A stretch of DNA of 64,000 nucleotides from Clostridium sp. HBUAS56010 (GTDB lineage: Bacteria; Bacillota; Clostridia; Lachnospirales; Lachnospiraceae), in assembly GCF_007115105.1 (NCBI RefSeq), contig NZ_SULJ01000001.1, forward strand, positions 1 to 64,000, given 5' to 3'. Of this stretch, positions 33,387 to 42,553 are shown piece by piece. Below the pieces are notes generated by a model. It had not been told where the DNA came from and did no database searches. It saw nothing but the letters and a program-made list of their open reading frames with translations. A program made the translations under genes and the position numbers. How positions within the stretch are numbered: position 1 is the first letter of the stretch; each line of letters begins with the position of its first letter.

Positions 33387-33418
33387 GACTGTCAAAAGTG
33401 AAAGTTTTGACGGTTTTT
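33387..33418 (+). terminator. intrinsic terminator
   Basis: GACTGTCAAAA and GTTTTGACGGTT pair around a short loop and run into TTTTTCTC. It ends the pyrE transcript. Confidence 0.7.
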
Positions 33419-33444
33419 CTCGTCTTTCATAAAATGGAGCTGCT

Positions 33445-33936
33445 ATGATTAAAGACGCAACAAAACGGCAGAAAATAGGTTGGGTAATTTTTTTGTTATA
33501 CTTAATCTTTTTGGTGTACTTTCTGTTTTTCTCTGATTATTTTGGAAGAGGAAATCATTCTGAAAGTAATTATTCCTACAATCTGATTCCTTTTCGGGAG
33601 ATACGGCGTTTTATTATTTACAGAAAAGTGGTTGGCTTCCAGGCTTTCTTTCTCAATATTGTAGGGAATATTATTGGGTTTATGCCCTTTGGTTTCTTTT
33701 TGCCTGTTATCAGCCGGAGAAGCCGCCGTTTTTTAAATACAGTGCTGTTGAGTTTCTTATTTACTCTGACCATTGAGACCATTCAGCTTGTATTTAAAGT
33801 AGGAAGTTTTGATGTGGATGATATGATATTGAATACAGCAGGAGGAATCCTTGGCTATATTCTTTATAAAGTGATGCAGCACATAAGAGTAAGGAGGAAA
33901 AGGCGTGAAAAAGCAGAAAAAAGTGTCCTACATTAG
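33445..33936 (+). CDS. VanZ-family membrane protein
   Basis: A 163-residue VanZ-like protein with four hydrophobic helices and the family signature: NLIPFREI, NIVGNIIGFMPFGFFLP, TIETIQLVFKVGSFDVDDMILNT and AGGILGY. The C-terminal tail is strongly basic. VanZ relatives confer low-level teicoplanin resistance in enterococci, but most, like this one, have unknown roles in the envelope. Its 3' end overlaps the next gene by 32 bp, so the two are coupled. Confidence 0.9.
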   Translation: MIKDATKRQKIGWVIFLLYLIFLVYFLFFSDYFGRGNHSESNYSYNLIPFREIRRFIIYRKVVGFQAFFLNIVGNIIGFMPFGFFLPVISRRSRRFLNTVLLSFLFTLTIETIQLVFKVGSFDVDDMILNTAGGILGYILYKVMQHIRVRRKRREKAEKSVLH

Positions 33937-34225
33937 AAAGCCTTTTGCAAAAAGAAGTTTTTTAGCGCTGGGGCTTTCTGTTGCAGCACTGATACTGGGG
34001 ACAATTGGAATTGTAAGCTCTGTTCTTGCAGGAGGGCAGGCGCAGCTTAATGTTGCGGCTGTCTGTTTCTGCAGTATTTTAATTTCCTTTTTTTCCATTG
34101 GCTACGGTGTGCTTTCTTTTTTTGAAAGAGAGAAAAAGTACATCCTGTCCAGGATCGGAATCGGAATCAGTGGATTTTTAATTGTTTTATGGATTGTTCT
34201 CATTATAATAGGAATAAGGAGATAA
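33905..34225 (+). CDS. DUF6142-like membrane protein, 106 residues
   Basis: Translation from GTG at 33905, after AAGGAGGAAAAGGC, gives a protein with a basic start (KKQKKVSYIRKPFAKRSF) and three hydrophobic helices. Size and pattern match a family common in Lachnospiraceae next to VanZ genes, which I recall as DUF6142. It ends 4 bp before the aminopeptidase ATG, so all three form an operon. Confidence 0.7.
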   Translation: MKKQKKVSYIRKPFAKRSFLALGLSVAALILGTIGIVSSVLAGGQAQLNVAAVCFCSILISFFSIGYGVLSFFEREKKYILSRIGIGISGFLIVLWIVLIIIGIRR

Positions 34226-34229
34226 CAGC

Positions 34230-36305
34230 ATGGATTATCGAACAATGTTTCAACAGGAAAATGAAACAATTATGGAACGGTATGAGCTTTCTATGAGCCG
34301 GATCAAAACGATGATCTCGGAACAGACAGTGAAAAAACCGTTCCTTACTTATTTTGAAAAAACAGCTTTGTTTATTCAAATGATTGGAGAGTATCTGGCA
34401 TTTATAGAGTCTGGCAGGCAGAGAAGTGCTTCCTTTAAAGAACTAAAGGCATGGAACCGGAGACTTTATGAAGATATTTTACCGGAAAATTATGAAACCA
34501 GCTACGCAAATCCAGCTTATGCCGTATCAGAACTGGGAGAAGATTACGGACAACTTCTTTGCTATTTATACAAAGAGATCAGGGGGGATATTGTATTTGC
34601 CCATGAGTGGCGGCTTACGGATATTACTATTTTAAATGAGGCATTTATTGAAATCTATAATCTGTTTGAGGAAGATGCGCAGGAAGTTTCCGCAGTAAGA
34701 GAGATTCTATATTGGTTTGTAAGTGACTATACGGACCATACGGTTTCTTTCCGTGTCAGAGAAGGGCTTGATCCGTCTCTTGGTTTTGCAGCAGATATTA
34801 TCCGGAAGCATGATCTGACAGATCTTCGCTATCTATATTATTTTGGGGAATTTATCTCGGATTCAGAACTTAAGGTGGCTGAATTTTTAAATTCTCTTCC
34901 AGAGGAAAAGGTCCGTTTAATGGCTGACACCTACACAGAAGGATACCGCAAAGGATTTCAGGTTATGGGAAGAGATCTGTCTAAAAAGAAATCCGTGCAA
35001 ATTCGTTATGAGCTGGGATTTGAGCGAATGGTTAAGTATGCCATGGAGAATTTTGAGAAAATGGGACTTAGCATTATTCTCTGCCGTGCGGCAGTCTGGA
35101 CAGTGAATACTAATGCAGGAAGAAAAGCCGGTTATTATGGAACCTCTGCAAACAGACAGTATGATTATGATCACCGCTATGACGATGCGCTCTATTTAAA
35201 TAAGGCATTTAAGGACCGAAAAGCAGCGGTGCTGAAAGTGGCTTACGAGACTTACAAAGATCTGGCATTATCTTATGCAGGACCGGCAGTGATTGAAACT
35301 TTCGGAAAAGAAGGGTTTAAGCCTGTGAACAAGGCAGAAGCACTTTCCTATGATGGAAAACAGGAAAAACTGGCTGCCGAGATGTCCAATGAGACTTCGA
35401 GAATTTTGAACCAGTTTGTTCCAGGAGATGAAACCAGTTTTACAATTATTGCATTTCCAGTTCCTGAGATTGGTGAAAAGTTTGAAGAAATTTTTGAAGA
35501 AACCATTGCAATTAACACATTGGATTATGAAAAATACAAAGGACTTCAGCAAATCATCATTGACGTTCTTGATGAAGCCGAGTATGTGGAGGTGACTGGA
35601 AAGGGGAATAATAAGACCCATTTAAAGGTTGCTCTTCATAAATTACAGGACAAGGAAAAAGAAACAAAATTTGAAAACTGTGTGGCTGATGTGAATATTC
35701 CTCTGGGAGAAGTATTTACCTCTCCGGTGCTTTCAGGAACCGAAGGGACACTTTTCGTAAGTACCGTATACATTGCAGATTTTCAGTTTAAAGATCTTAC
35801 AATGACATTTCATGATGGGATGATTACTGATTATTCGTGCAGCAATTTTGAAGATCCAGATCAGGGGAAAGCTCTGATCAAACAGGTGATCTTAAAAAAT
35901 CACGAAACACTCCCCATGGGTGAGTTTGCAATAGGTACGAATACGACTGCATATGTGATGGCGAGAAAGTACGGAATTCTTGATAAACTTCCTATTTTAA
36001 TTGTTGAGAAAATGGGACCTCATTTTGCGGTGGGGGATACCTGCTATAGCTGGGCAGAAGACAGTCCGGTCTATAATCCCAATGGAAAAGAAGTGATTGC
36101 CAGGGATAATGAAGTGTCTCTGCTTAGAAAAGAGGATTTGTCAAAGGCTTATTTCAGCTGCCACACAGACATTACCATCCCATATGCGGAACTGGACCGA
36201 ATTGAAACGGTTACGAAAACAGGAGACCGCGTGGTGATTATTGACGATGGAATGTTTGTTTTAAAAGGAATTGAGGAATTAAATCTACCTCTGTCTGGTA
36301 TTTGA
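34230..36305 (+). CDS. M29-family aminopeptidase
   Basis: A 691-residue protein whose C-terminal half matches the metallo-aminopeptidase M29 family: the Glu of LPMGEFAIGTNTTAYV, HFAVGDTCYSWAEDSPVYNPNGKE, and the metal-binding HTDITIPYAEL. M29 enzymes bind two metal ions and release N-terminal residues in the cytoplasm. The N-terminal 300 residues are a helical extension beyond the usual 410-residue enzyme, as seen in Clostridial versions. ATAAGGAGA precedes the ATG. Confidence 0.85.
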   Translation: MDYRTMFQQENETIMERYELSMSRIKTMISEQTVKKPFLTYFEKTALFIQMIGEYLAFIESGRQRSASFKELKAWNRRLYEDILPENYETSYANPAYAVSELGEDYGQLLCYLYKEIRGDIVFAHEWRLTDITILNEAFIEIYNLFEEDAQEVSAVREILYWFVSDYTDHTVSFRVREGLDPSLGFAADIIRKHDLTDLRYLYYFGEFISDSELKVAEFLNSLPEEKVRLMADTYTEGYRKGFQVMGRDLSKKKSVQIRYELGFERMVKYAMENFEKMGLSIILCRAAVWTVNTNAGRKAGYYGTSANRQYDYDHRYDDALYLNKAFKDRKAAVLKVAYETYKDLALSYAGPAVIETFGKEGFKPVNKAEALSYDGKQEKLAAEMSNETSRILNQFVPGDETSFTIIAFPVPEIGEKFEEIFEETIAINTLDYEKYKGLQQIIIDVLDEAEYVEVTGKGNNKTHLKVALHKLQDKEKETKFENCVADVNIPLGEVFTSPVLSGTEGTLFVSTVYIADFQFKDLTMTFHDGMITDYSCSNFEDPDQGKALIKQVILKNHETLPMGEFAIGTNTTAYVMARKYGILDKLPILIVEKMGPHFAVGDTCYSWAEDSPVYNPNGKEVIARDNEVSLLRKEDLSKAYFSCHTDITIPYAELDRIETVTKTGDRVVIIDDGMFVLKGIEELNLPLSGI

Positions 36306-36367
36306 TGGATAAAGGTTAAGAATCTAGTGCTGAATCATGATTATATTAAGACTTCTTCAAAATTACT

Positions 36368-36393
36368 TAAGAATTTCCATATATTGTCGATAT
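36368..36393 (+). promoter_or_regulatory. sigma-D (FliA)-type promoter of the chemoreceptor
   Basis: TAAG (36368-36371), 14 bp, then GTCGATAT (36386-36393) differs from the flagellar consensus TAAA-N14/15-GCCGATAT at one base in each half. Chemoreceptor genes are classic members of that regulon, so the host is probably motile. Confidence 0.65.
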
Positions 36394-36440
36394 TTGCAGT
36401 GATGATATAAAAGAAGCGTAGATCAGATGGAGGACACTAG

Positions 36441-38255
36441 ATGAAGAACTTAAAGATTGGTAAACGGATTACAGTTGCTTTTGGAATTGTTTTCATTTTG
36501 TTTTTGATTGTTTCCTGTAGTTCATTGTACGGTTTGGTGAATAACAACAGCAAATTTAAAGATTTTTATAACAATGGACACCAGGTTTCCCTTCTTGCTG
36601 TGGAGATGCGGCGTAATATACAGTCTTCAGCAAAAAATGTAAGTTATGCAACTATGAGTCTTGATGTGAACACCACAGCAAAATACATCGATGAGGCAGA
36701 AGCTGATTTTGATAAAATCAATGAAGGAATCCAGTATTTAAAGGAAAACTTCAAGGGAGATCAGGCGCTTGTTGATGATATTGCAAATGCGTTAAAAGAA
36801 GCAGAGCCGGTAAAAGAACAGGTATTTGTACTGGCAAAGGAGAATAAGAGCCGCCAGGCATCCAATCTTTTCTTTGATTCTCTGGAACCATATTTTATTA
36901 CAGTTCAGGAAGATCTGATTAAGGTTAGTGATGGTGCAAAAGCCAATGCGGACAGCGAATTTAAAAAGGCTCAGACGCTCATGACAGTGACGGAAGTAGC
37001 CATTGTAATATTCCAGATTCTTGGTGCTGCTGCCACCATCATACTGGCTTCTGCAATTACAAAAAGTATTGTAAAACCAGTCAAAGAGATTGAGAAGGCT
37101 GCGGAAGAGATGTCAAAAGGAAGCCTCCATGTGGAACTGGGGTATGAGTCTGTAGATGAACTGGGAAGTCTTGCGAATGGTATGAGAAAGACTATTTCCA
37201 ACATCGGAACCATTATTGATGATATTACCCATCTGCTTGGTGCGATGGCAGCCGGAGATTTTGGAGTTGTTTCCAAATGTCATGAGCAGTATATTCTTGA
37301 CTACCAGCCAATTCTGGCAGCGATCCGTAATATCAGAAACAATTTAAGCGATGCCCTTTCAAGAATCAATGAAGCAGCCGATCAGGTTGCCAGCGGATCC
37401 GATCAGGTTTCTTCCGGAGCGCAGGCGCTTTCCCAGGGAGCTACGGAACAGGCATCTTCTATCGAAGAACTTGCTGCGACGATTAATGATATTTCAAATC
37501 AGATCAACAGCAATGCACAGAATGCGAAAGAAGCCAGACGTGAAGCAGAAGAAGCAACAAAGAATGTAACCCAGAGCAATGAAAAGATGGCTGAGATGAA
37601 TCAGGCTATGACCCAGATCAGCGATAAGTCCAATGAGATTGGAAAAATCATTAAAACCATTGAAGATATTGCGTTCCAGACCAATATTCTGGCATTGAAT
37701 GCTGCTGTAGAGGCAGCTCGTGCAGGAGAAGCAGGAAAAGGTTTTGCCGTGGTTGCGGATGAGGTTCGTAATCTTGCCAGCAAATCCGGAGAAGCAGCAA
37801 AGAATACCACTCTCCTCATTGGTGAAAGCATGGAGGCAGTTCAAAATGGAACGAAGATTACGGCAGAAACAGCCAAATCCATGCAGGCAGTTGTAGAAGG
37901 TACCAAGAGAATTAATATGATTATCGAAGAGGTTGCAGGCGCTTCTGATAAACAGGCGGTTGCAGTCGGTCAGGTAACTCAGGGAATTGATCAGATTTCA
38001 AGTGTGGTTCAGACCAACTCCGCTACAGCAGAACAGAGTGCAGCAGCCAGTGAAGAACTGTCTGGACAGGCTCAGATTATGAAGGGGCTTGTGGAGCAGT
38101 TTAAGCTCTATAACGGTGTTGATACTGAAAATACTTTAAGAGACAGCATACAGCCAGATGCTGCTTCTTATGAAGAGGAAGCTGAGGCACCTGCTGTCAA
38201 TATAGATCCGGTTTATTTTGAAGAGAAGCCATCATATGGAGACAGTAAGTATTAA
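36441..38255 (+). CDS. methyl-accepting chemotaxis protein
   Basis: A 604-residue receptor. A short cytoplasmic start is followed by helix 1 (about 10-30), a four-helix-bundle-type sensor (about 35-185), helix 2 (about 187-207), HAMP (about 208-262), a linker with a second HAMP-like stretch, and a signalling domain with the hairpin tip [39 protein letters not shown]. Methylation helices flank the tip. It lacks an obvious CheR-tethering pentapeptide; the tail is acidic. It passes ligand signals to CheA/CheW. The ligand is unknown. Confidence 0.93.
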   Translation: MKNLKIGKRITVAFGIVFILFLIVSCSSLYGLVNNNSKFKDFYNNGHQVSLLAVEMRRNIQSSAKNVSYATMSLDVNTTAKYIDEAEADFDKINEGIQYLKENFKGDQALVDDIANALKEAEPVKEQVFVLAKENKSRQASNLFFDSLEPYFITVQEDLIKVSDGAKANADSEFKKAQTLMTVTEVAIVIFQILGAAATIILASAITKSIVKPVKEIEKAAEEMSKGSLHVELGYESVDELGSLANGMRKTISNIGTIIDDITHLLGAMAAGDFGVVSKCHEQYILDYQPILAAIRNIRNNLSDALSRINEAADQVASGSDQVSSGAQALSQGATEQASSIEELAATINDISNQINSNAQNAKEARREAEEATKNVTQSNEKMAEMNQAMTQISDKSNEIGKIIKTIEDIAFQTNILALNAAVEAARAGEAGKGFAVVADEVRNLASKSGEAAKNTTLLIGESMEAVQNGTKITAETAKSMQAVVEGTKRINMIIEEVAGASDKQAVAVGQVTQGIDQISSVVQTNSATAEQSAAASEELSGQAQIMKGLVEQFKLYNGVDTENTLRDSIQPDAASYEEEAEAPAVNIDPVYFEEKPSYGDSKY

Positions 38256-38268
38256 GTCCCTTTAAAAG

Positions 38269-38316
38269 ACACAGGAAATGAAAGAGATAAGAATTCTTTC
38301 ATTTCCTGTGTTTTTG
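38269..38316 (+). terminator. intrinsic terminator of the chemoreceptor gene
   Basis: ACACAGGAAATGAAAGA and TCTTTCATTTCCTGTGT form a perfect 17-bp stem followed by TTTTTGTTTT. Confidence 0.9.
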
Positions 38317-38356
38317 TTTTCTCCCTTTGGTTACACTTAAAATTAAAAGAAAATCA

Positions 38357-38385
38357 TTGACGTGGTAAAGAAAACCTAGTATTAT
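38357..38385 (+). promoter_or_regulatory. promoter of the pur operon
   Basis: TTGACG (38357-38362) and TATTAT (38380-38385) are 17 bp apart; an overlapping TATAAT follows at 38383. The leader to purE is about 105 nt, AT-rich, and shows no purine riboswitch core. Confidence 0.6.
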
Positions 38386-38497
38386 AATTAATAAGCAGTA
38401 ATTGTTTTGAAAGTGTGTTATATTAATTTAATTAATAAGTAATATTACCGCTAATAATGAACTGATATATGTGATAAGAGGAAAAGGAGAATTTACT

Positions 38498-39016
38498 ATG
38501 GCAAAGGTATCAATTGTTATGGGAAGTGATTCAGATATGCCCGTAATGGCGCAGGCAGCAGATATTTTGGAAAAGCTGGGTGTGGAATTTGAGATTACAG
38601 TGATCTCTGCCCACAGAGAGCCGGATATATTTTTTGAATATGCAAAGACAGCAGAAGCAAGGGGTATTAAGGTAATCATTGCAGGTGCAGGAAAAGCAGC
38701 TCATCTGCCAGGTATGTGTGCGGCACTGTTCCCTATGCCGGTCATCGGGATTCCCATGAAAACGTCTGATCTTGGCGGAGTGGATTCTCTTTATTCGATT
38801 GTTCAGATGCCTTCTGGTATTCCGGTTGCAACTGTTGCCATTAACGGAGGAACCAATGCAGGAATATTAGCAGCAAAGATTCTGGCGGCAGGTGATGAAG
38901 ACCTGTTAAAACGATTAAAAGACTATTCTGAGAATTTAAAAAGCGATGTGGTGAAAAAGGCTGAAAAGCTGGATCAGATTGGATATAAGGAATATGCAGC
39001 TCAGATGAAGAAATAA
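38498..39016 (+). CDS. purE: N5-carboxyaminoimidazole ribonucleotide mutase (class I PurE)
   Basis: The 172-residue enzyme converts N5-CAIR to CAIR in purine synthesis. Family marks are [17 protein letters not shown] with the catalytic His, [12 protein letters not shown] and the [18 protein letters not shown] region. The ATG at 38498 follows AAAGGAG; an upstream in-frame ATG at 38471 lacks a site. It heads purE-purM-purN-purD, transcribed together. Confidence 0.95.
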   Translation: MAKVSIVMGSDSDMPVMAQAADILEKLGVEFEITVISAHREPDIFFEYAKTAEARGIKVIIAGAGKAAHLPGMCAALFPMPVIGIPMKTSDLGGVDSLYSIVQMPSGIPVATVAINGGTNAGILAAKILAAGDEDLLKRLKDYSENLKSDVVKKAEKLDQIGYKEYAAQMKK

Positions 39017-39041
39017 ATTACCGGAAGCGGAGGAGAAAACA

Positions 39042-40067
39042 ATGGATTATAAGAATGCCGGAGTAGACATCGAGGCCGGATACCGGTCTGTGGAACTGAT
39101 GAAGAAGCATGTAAAGGAAACTATGCGACCAGAGGTGTTAGGAGGTCTTGGCGGTTTCTCTGGAGCATTTTCCATGTCCGCATTTAAAGATATGGAAAAG
39201 CCGACCCTGGTTTCAGGTACGGATGGAGTGGGGACAAAGCTGAAACTGGCATTTCTCATGGACAGACATGATACAATTGGAATTGACTGTGTAGCTATGT
39301 GTGTGAATGATATTGCCTGCGCAGGAGGGGAACCTTTATTTTTCCTTGATTATATTGCCTGCGGAAAGAATTATCCGGAAAAGATCGCAGAGATTGTCAG
39401 CGGAGTTTCAGAGGGATGCAAACAGGCCGGTGCTGCTTTAATCGGCGGAGAGACAGCGGAGATGCCAGGATTTTATCCAGAAGATGAATATGATCTGGCG
39501 GGTTTTGCCGTAGGAGTAGTCGATGAAAAAGACCTCATTACAGGTGCTTCTTTAGCTCCGGGTAATGTGCTCATTGGCATGGCGTCTTCCGGTGTGCACA
39601 GCAATGGTTTTTCTTTGGTCCGTAAAGTATTTGATGTATCAAAGGAAAGTCTTTCCGTTTATTATGAAGAATTGGGGCAGACTCTTGGAGAAGCGCTGCT
39701 TGTTCCTACAAAAATCTATGTGAATGCACTTAAATCTGTAAAAGAAAGCGGCGTAACCATCAAAGCATGCAGCCACATTACAGGCGGTGGATTCTATGAG
39801 AATATTCCAAGAATGCTTCCGGAAGGAATCTGTGCAGTCATAGAGAAAAACAGCTATGAAGTTCCTGCCATCTTTAAGCTGCTGGCAAAAACCGGCGATA
39901 TTTCCGAAGAGATGATGTACAACACATACAATATGGGAATTGGGATGATTCTGGCTGTAGAGGAAAAAGATGTGGATACTGTCATGGCTGCCATCAGAAA
40001 AGCTGGGGAGACTCCTTATGTAATCGGACGGACACAGGCAGGGGAAAAAGGTGTGACTTTATGCTGA
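39042..40067 (+). CDS. purM: phosphoribosylformylglycinamidine cyclo-ligase
   Basis: This 341-residue enzyme closes the imidazole ring to make AIR with ATP. Motifs include [36 protein letters not shown] and [11 protein letters not shown]. It overlaps purN by 7 bp, so translation is coupled. Confidence 0.96.
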   Translation: MDYKNAGVDIEAGYRSVELMKKHVKETMRPEVLGGLGGFSGAFSMSAFKDMEKPTLVSGTDGVGTKLKLAFLMDRHDTIGIDCVAMCVNDIACAGGEPLFFLDYIACGKNYPEKIAEIVSGVSEGCKQAGAALIGGETAEMPGFYPEDEYDLAGFAVGVVDEKDLITGASLAPGNVLIGMASSGVHSNGFSLVRKVFDVSKESLSVYYEELGQTLGEALLVPTKIYVNALKSVKESGVTIKACSHITGGGFYENIPRMLPEGICAVIEKNSYEVPAIFKLLAKTGDISEEMMYNTYNMGIGMILAVEEKDVDTVMAAIRKAGETPYVIGRTQAGEKGVTLC

Positions 40068-40663
40068 AAATAGGCGTGTTTGTTTCCGGAGGAGGAACCA
40101 ATCTGCAGGCCATTTTAGATGCCATAGACAGTGGAAGGATCACCAATACGAGAATAGAGGTTGTTATAAGCAATAACAGGGCTGCATATGGTCTTGAAAG
40201 AGCCAGGAATCATGGGATTAAAGCTGTCTGCATTTCACCAAAGGATTTTGGGGACAGGGAAGAATTTTACCAGGAACTGCTTAAAAAGACAGACGAATAT
40301 TCTCTTGATTTAATTGTTCTTGCAGGTTTTCTGGTTGCAATACCGGAAGAGATGATTAAGAAATACCGGAACCGTATTATTAATATTCATCCCTCCCTTA
40401 TTCCCTCATTTTGTGGAACCGGATATTATGGTCTGAAAGTCCATGAAGCGGCTTTGAAACGGGGAGTGAAGGTAACAGGTGCTACTGTGCATTTCGTAGA
40501 TGAAGGTACGGATACCGGTCCCATTATTCTTCAAAAAGCAGTTGAAGTTCATGAAGGGGATACGCCGGAAGAGCTTCAGAAGCGGGTTATGGAAGAAGCG
40601 GAATGGGTTATTTTACCCCAAGCCATTCAATTGATTGCAAACGGACAGGAGGAGAAGGGATGA
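40061..40663 (+). CDS. purN: phosphoribosylglycinamide formyltransferase
   Basis: This 200-residue enzyme transfers formyl from 10-formyl-THF to GAR. It has [14 protein letters not shown] at the phosphate site, the catalytic Asn-His-Asp set in [13 protein letters not shown] and [10 protein letters not shown], and [13 protein letters not shown]. The ATG lies inside the end of purM, and its own end overlaps purD. Confidence 0.96.
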   Translation: MLKIGVFVSGGGTNLQAILDAIDSGRITNTRIEVVISNNRAAYGLERARNHGIKAVCISPKDFGDREEFYQELLKKTDEYSLDLIVLAGFLVAIPEEMIKKYRNRIINIHPSLIPSFCGTGYYGLKVHEAALKRGVKVTGATVHFVDEGTDTGPIILQKAVEVHEGDTPEELQKRVMEEAEWVILPQAIQLIANGQEEKG

Positions 40664-41934
40664 AGATTCTCATCATAGGCGGCGGCGGAAGAGAGCACGC
40701 AATCGCCTGTAAAGTATCGCAGAGCCCTGACGTAGAGAAGATATACTGTGCGCCAGGCAATGCAGGAATTGCGAAAGTGGCGGAGTGTGTGGATATTCAG
40801 GTGATGGATTTTGAAAAACAGATTTCTTTTGCCTTAGAGCATAAAATTGATTTGACCATTATAGGTCCGGATGATCCATTGGTTGCCGGTGCAGTAGATG
40901 CTTTTGAGGCGGCAGGGCTTAGAGCTTTCGGACCCCGCAAGAATGCTGCATGTCTGGAAGGGTCCAAGTCATTTTCCAAAGATCTGATGAAAAAATACGG
41001 CATTCCCACAGCAGGATATGAAACTTTTGATTCTGCAGACGCTGCACTTGCTTACCTTAAGACAGCGAGACTGCCCATTGTGTTAAAAGCAGATGGTCTG
41101 GCTCTTGGAAAAGGAGTGTTGATCTGCAATACCCTTTCTGAGGCGGAAGAAGGAGTCAAAACCCTTATGCTGGATAAGCAGTTTGGTTCCTCTGGAGACA
41201 GAATTGTGGTGGAAGAATTCATGACAGGAAGAGAAGTATCCGTTCTTTCTTTTGTAGATGGAACAACCATTAAGATCATGACATCTGCCCAGGACCATAA
41301 AAGGGCAAAGGATGGAGATGAGGGTCTTAATACGGGCGGAATGGGAACCTTTTCCCCTAGTCCGTTCTATACCAGTGAAGTGGATTCTTTCTGCAAAAAG
41401 CACATCTATGAAGCCACTGTTCGTGCCATGAAAGCGGAAGGAAGAGAATTTAAAGGGATTATATTCTTTGGCCTGATGCTGACAGAGGAAGGACCTAAAG
41501 TGTTGGAATATAATGCCAGATTTGGAGATCCGGAGACGCAGGTGGTGCTTCCAAGGATGAAGAATGATCTGGTTAAGGTGTTTGAAGCATGTATTGACGG
41601 TACTCTGGATCAGATAGATCTGCAGTTTGAAGACAATGCGGCAGTTTGTGTTGTCCTTGCATCTGACGGGTATCCGGAGCACTATGAGAAGGGATTCCCC
41701 ATTAGCGGTCTGTCTGATTTTGATAAAAAAGAGGGATATTACGCTTTTCATGCAGGAAGCAGATTTGATGATGAAGGCAGAATTGTGACAAATGGAGGAA
41801 GGGTCCTTGGAATCACAGCCATTGGAACGGATTTAAAAGAAGCCAGAGCGAATGCTTATGAGGCAGCAGAATGGGTTTCTTTTGAGAATAAATACATGAG
41901 GCATGATATTGGAAAGGCTATTGACGATGTATAA
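40660..41934 (+). CDS. purD: phosphoribosylamine-glycine ligase
   Basis: An ATP-grasp enzyme of 424 residues joining phosphoribosylamine and glycine. It has GGGGREHAIA at the N-terminus, the LKADGLALGKGVLIC ATP-grasp strand, the GGMGTFSPSPF loop and VLEYNARFGDPETQ for metal binding. The ATG at 40660 follows GGAGAAGG and overlaps the purN stop by 4 bp; a longer in-frame start would run deep into purN. It ends the operon. Confidence 0.96.
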   Translation: MKILIIGGGGREHAIACKVSQSPDVEKIYCAPGNAGIAKVAECVDIQVMDFEKQISFALEHKIDLTIIGPDDPLVAGAVDAFEAAGLRAFGPRKNAACLEGSKSFSKDLMKKYGIPTAGYETFDSADAALAYLKTARLPIVLKADGLALGKGVLICNTLSEAEEGVKTLMLDKQFGSSGDRIVVEEFMTGREVSVLSFVDGTTIKIMTSAQDHKRAKDGDEGLNTGGMGTFSPSPFYTSEVDSFCKKHIYEATVRAMKAEGREFKGIIFFGLMLTEEGPKVLEYNARFGDPETQVVLPRMKNDLVKVFEACIDGTLDQIDLQFEDNAAVCVVLASDGYPEHYEKGFPISGLSDFDKKEGYYAFHAGSRFDDEGRIVTNGGRVLGITAIGTDLKEARANAYEAAEWVSFENKYMRHDIGKAIDDV

Positions 41935-41996
41935 AATTACGATGGTTTAAGCTTTCATAAATATGAATGAAATGTGTTTACTTATTTAAAAAATCG

Positions 41997-42025
41997 TTGA
42001 CATGGCTTTCGTTTCATGGTACATT
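41997..42025 (+). promoter_or_regulatory. candidate promoter for an RNA downstream of purD
   Basis: TTGACA (41997-42002) and TACATT (42020-42025) are separated by 17 bp in a gap without coding potential. Confidence 0.5.
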
Positions 42026-42031
42026 ATGTCT

Positions 42032-42362
42032 AATGTATCATGCGTGAAAGCAGAAGATCAGATTGTACTTTTATTGTCCGATGATTTTGTGTATTCTGCA
42101 CTGTTTTACTTTCGGTGCCCTGGTGTCAGGGGTATGATATCAGGAACACTACACATTTGAAAAATAGGAACGGATATCGTGAATGCTGCTGCAAGTCCCG
42201 TCAGGGCAGGCGCATGAATCAGGTTAAAGGTTATTCTTATAGCTATGGCTGGGAATTTTGAAGTGTTTTGTACAGTTAAATAGTACCGGAAGACATCGCA
42301 AAGTAGGGATTACTCCAAGTTGTAATTAAGCCGATATCCAAGTTTTGGATATCGGCTTTTAT
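42032..42362 (+). ncRNA. candidate non-coding RNA, about 330 nt
   Basis: Between purD and the DUF4914 gene, a promoter-like sequence is followed by about 330 nt with no reading frame that ends at a perfect terminator: AAGCCGATATCCA-agtt-TGGATATCGGCTT then TTATAT (42328-42362). Internal stems include CCCTG-gtgt-CAGGG near 42117 and GTCCC-gtc-AGGGC near 42197. A strong hairpin (CATGGTACATTA with TAATGTATCATG, 42015-42043) spans the predicted start. I see no RNase P, SRP, 6S or common riboswitch core. It may be a regulatory RNA or the leader of the next gene. Confidence 0.5.
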
Positions 42363-42553
42363 ATAATAAGATTGCAAAGGGGGTTGATCAATGAATCACA
42401 GCCGTTGATGGAAGGAATGCAGTATGGATTTACCATTAAAAAGGAAAGTAATTCATTTAGAGAATTGGGAGATTTAACTACCTCGTTTTGCCGCAGAACT
42501 ACCCAGGTATAGACGAAAGATGTGCATAAATATGCACAGGAATGGAGGAAAAA

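Noticed and set aside
38386-38497. Purine riboswitch ahead of purE
   Set aside because: The leader is AT-rich and lacks the conserved junction and loop sequences of the purine aptamer.
41083-41751. 222-codon minus-strand frame
   Set aside because: It is the antisense shadow of purD, which has complete family motifs.
42032-42362. T-box, RNase P or SRP RNA
   Set aside because: No AGGGTGGNACCGCG, no GAGGAAAGTCC and no SRP helix-8 motif could be found.
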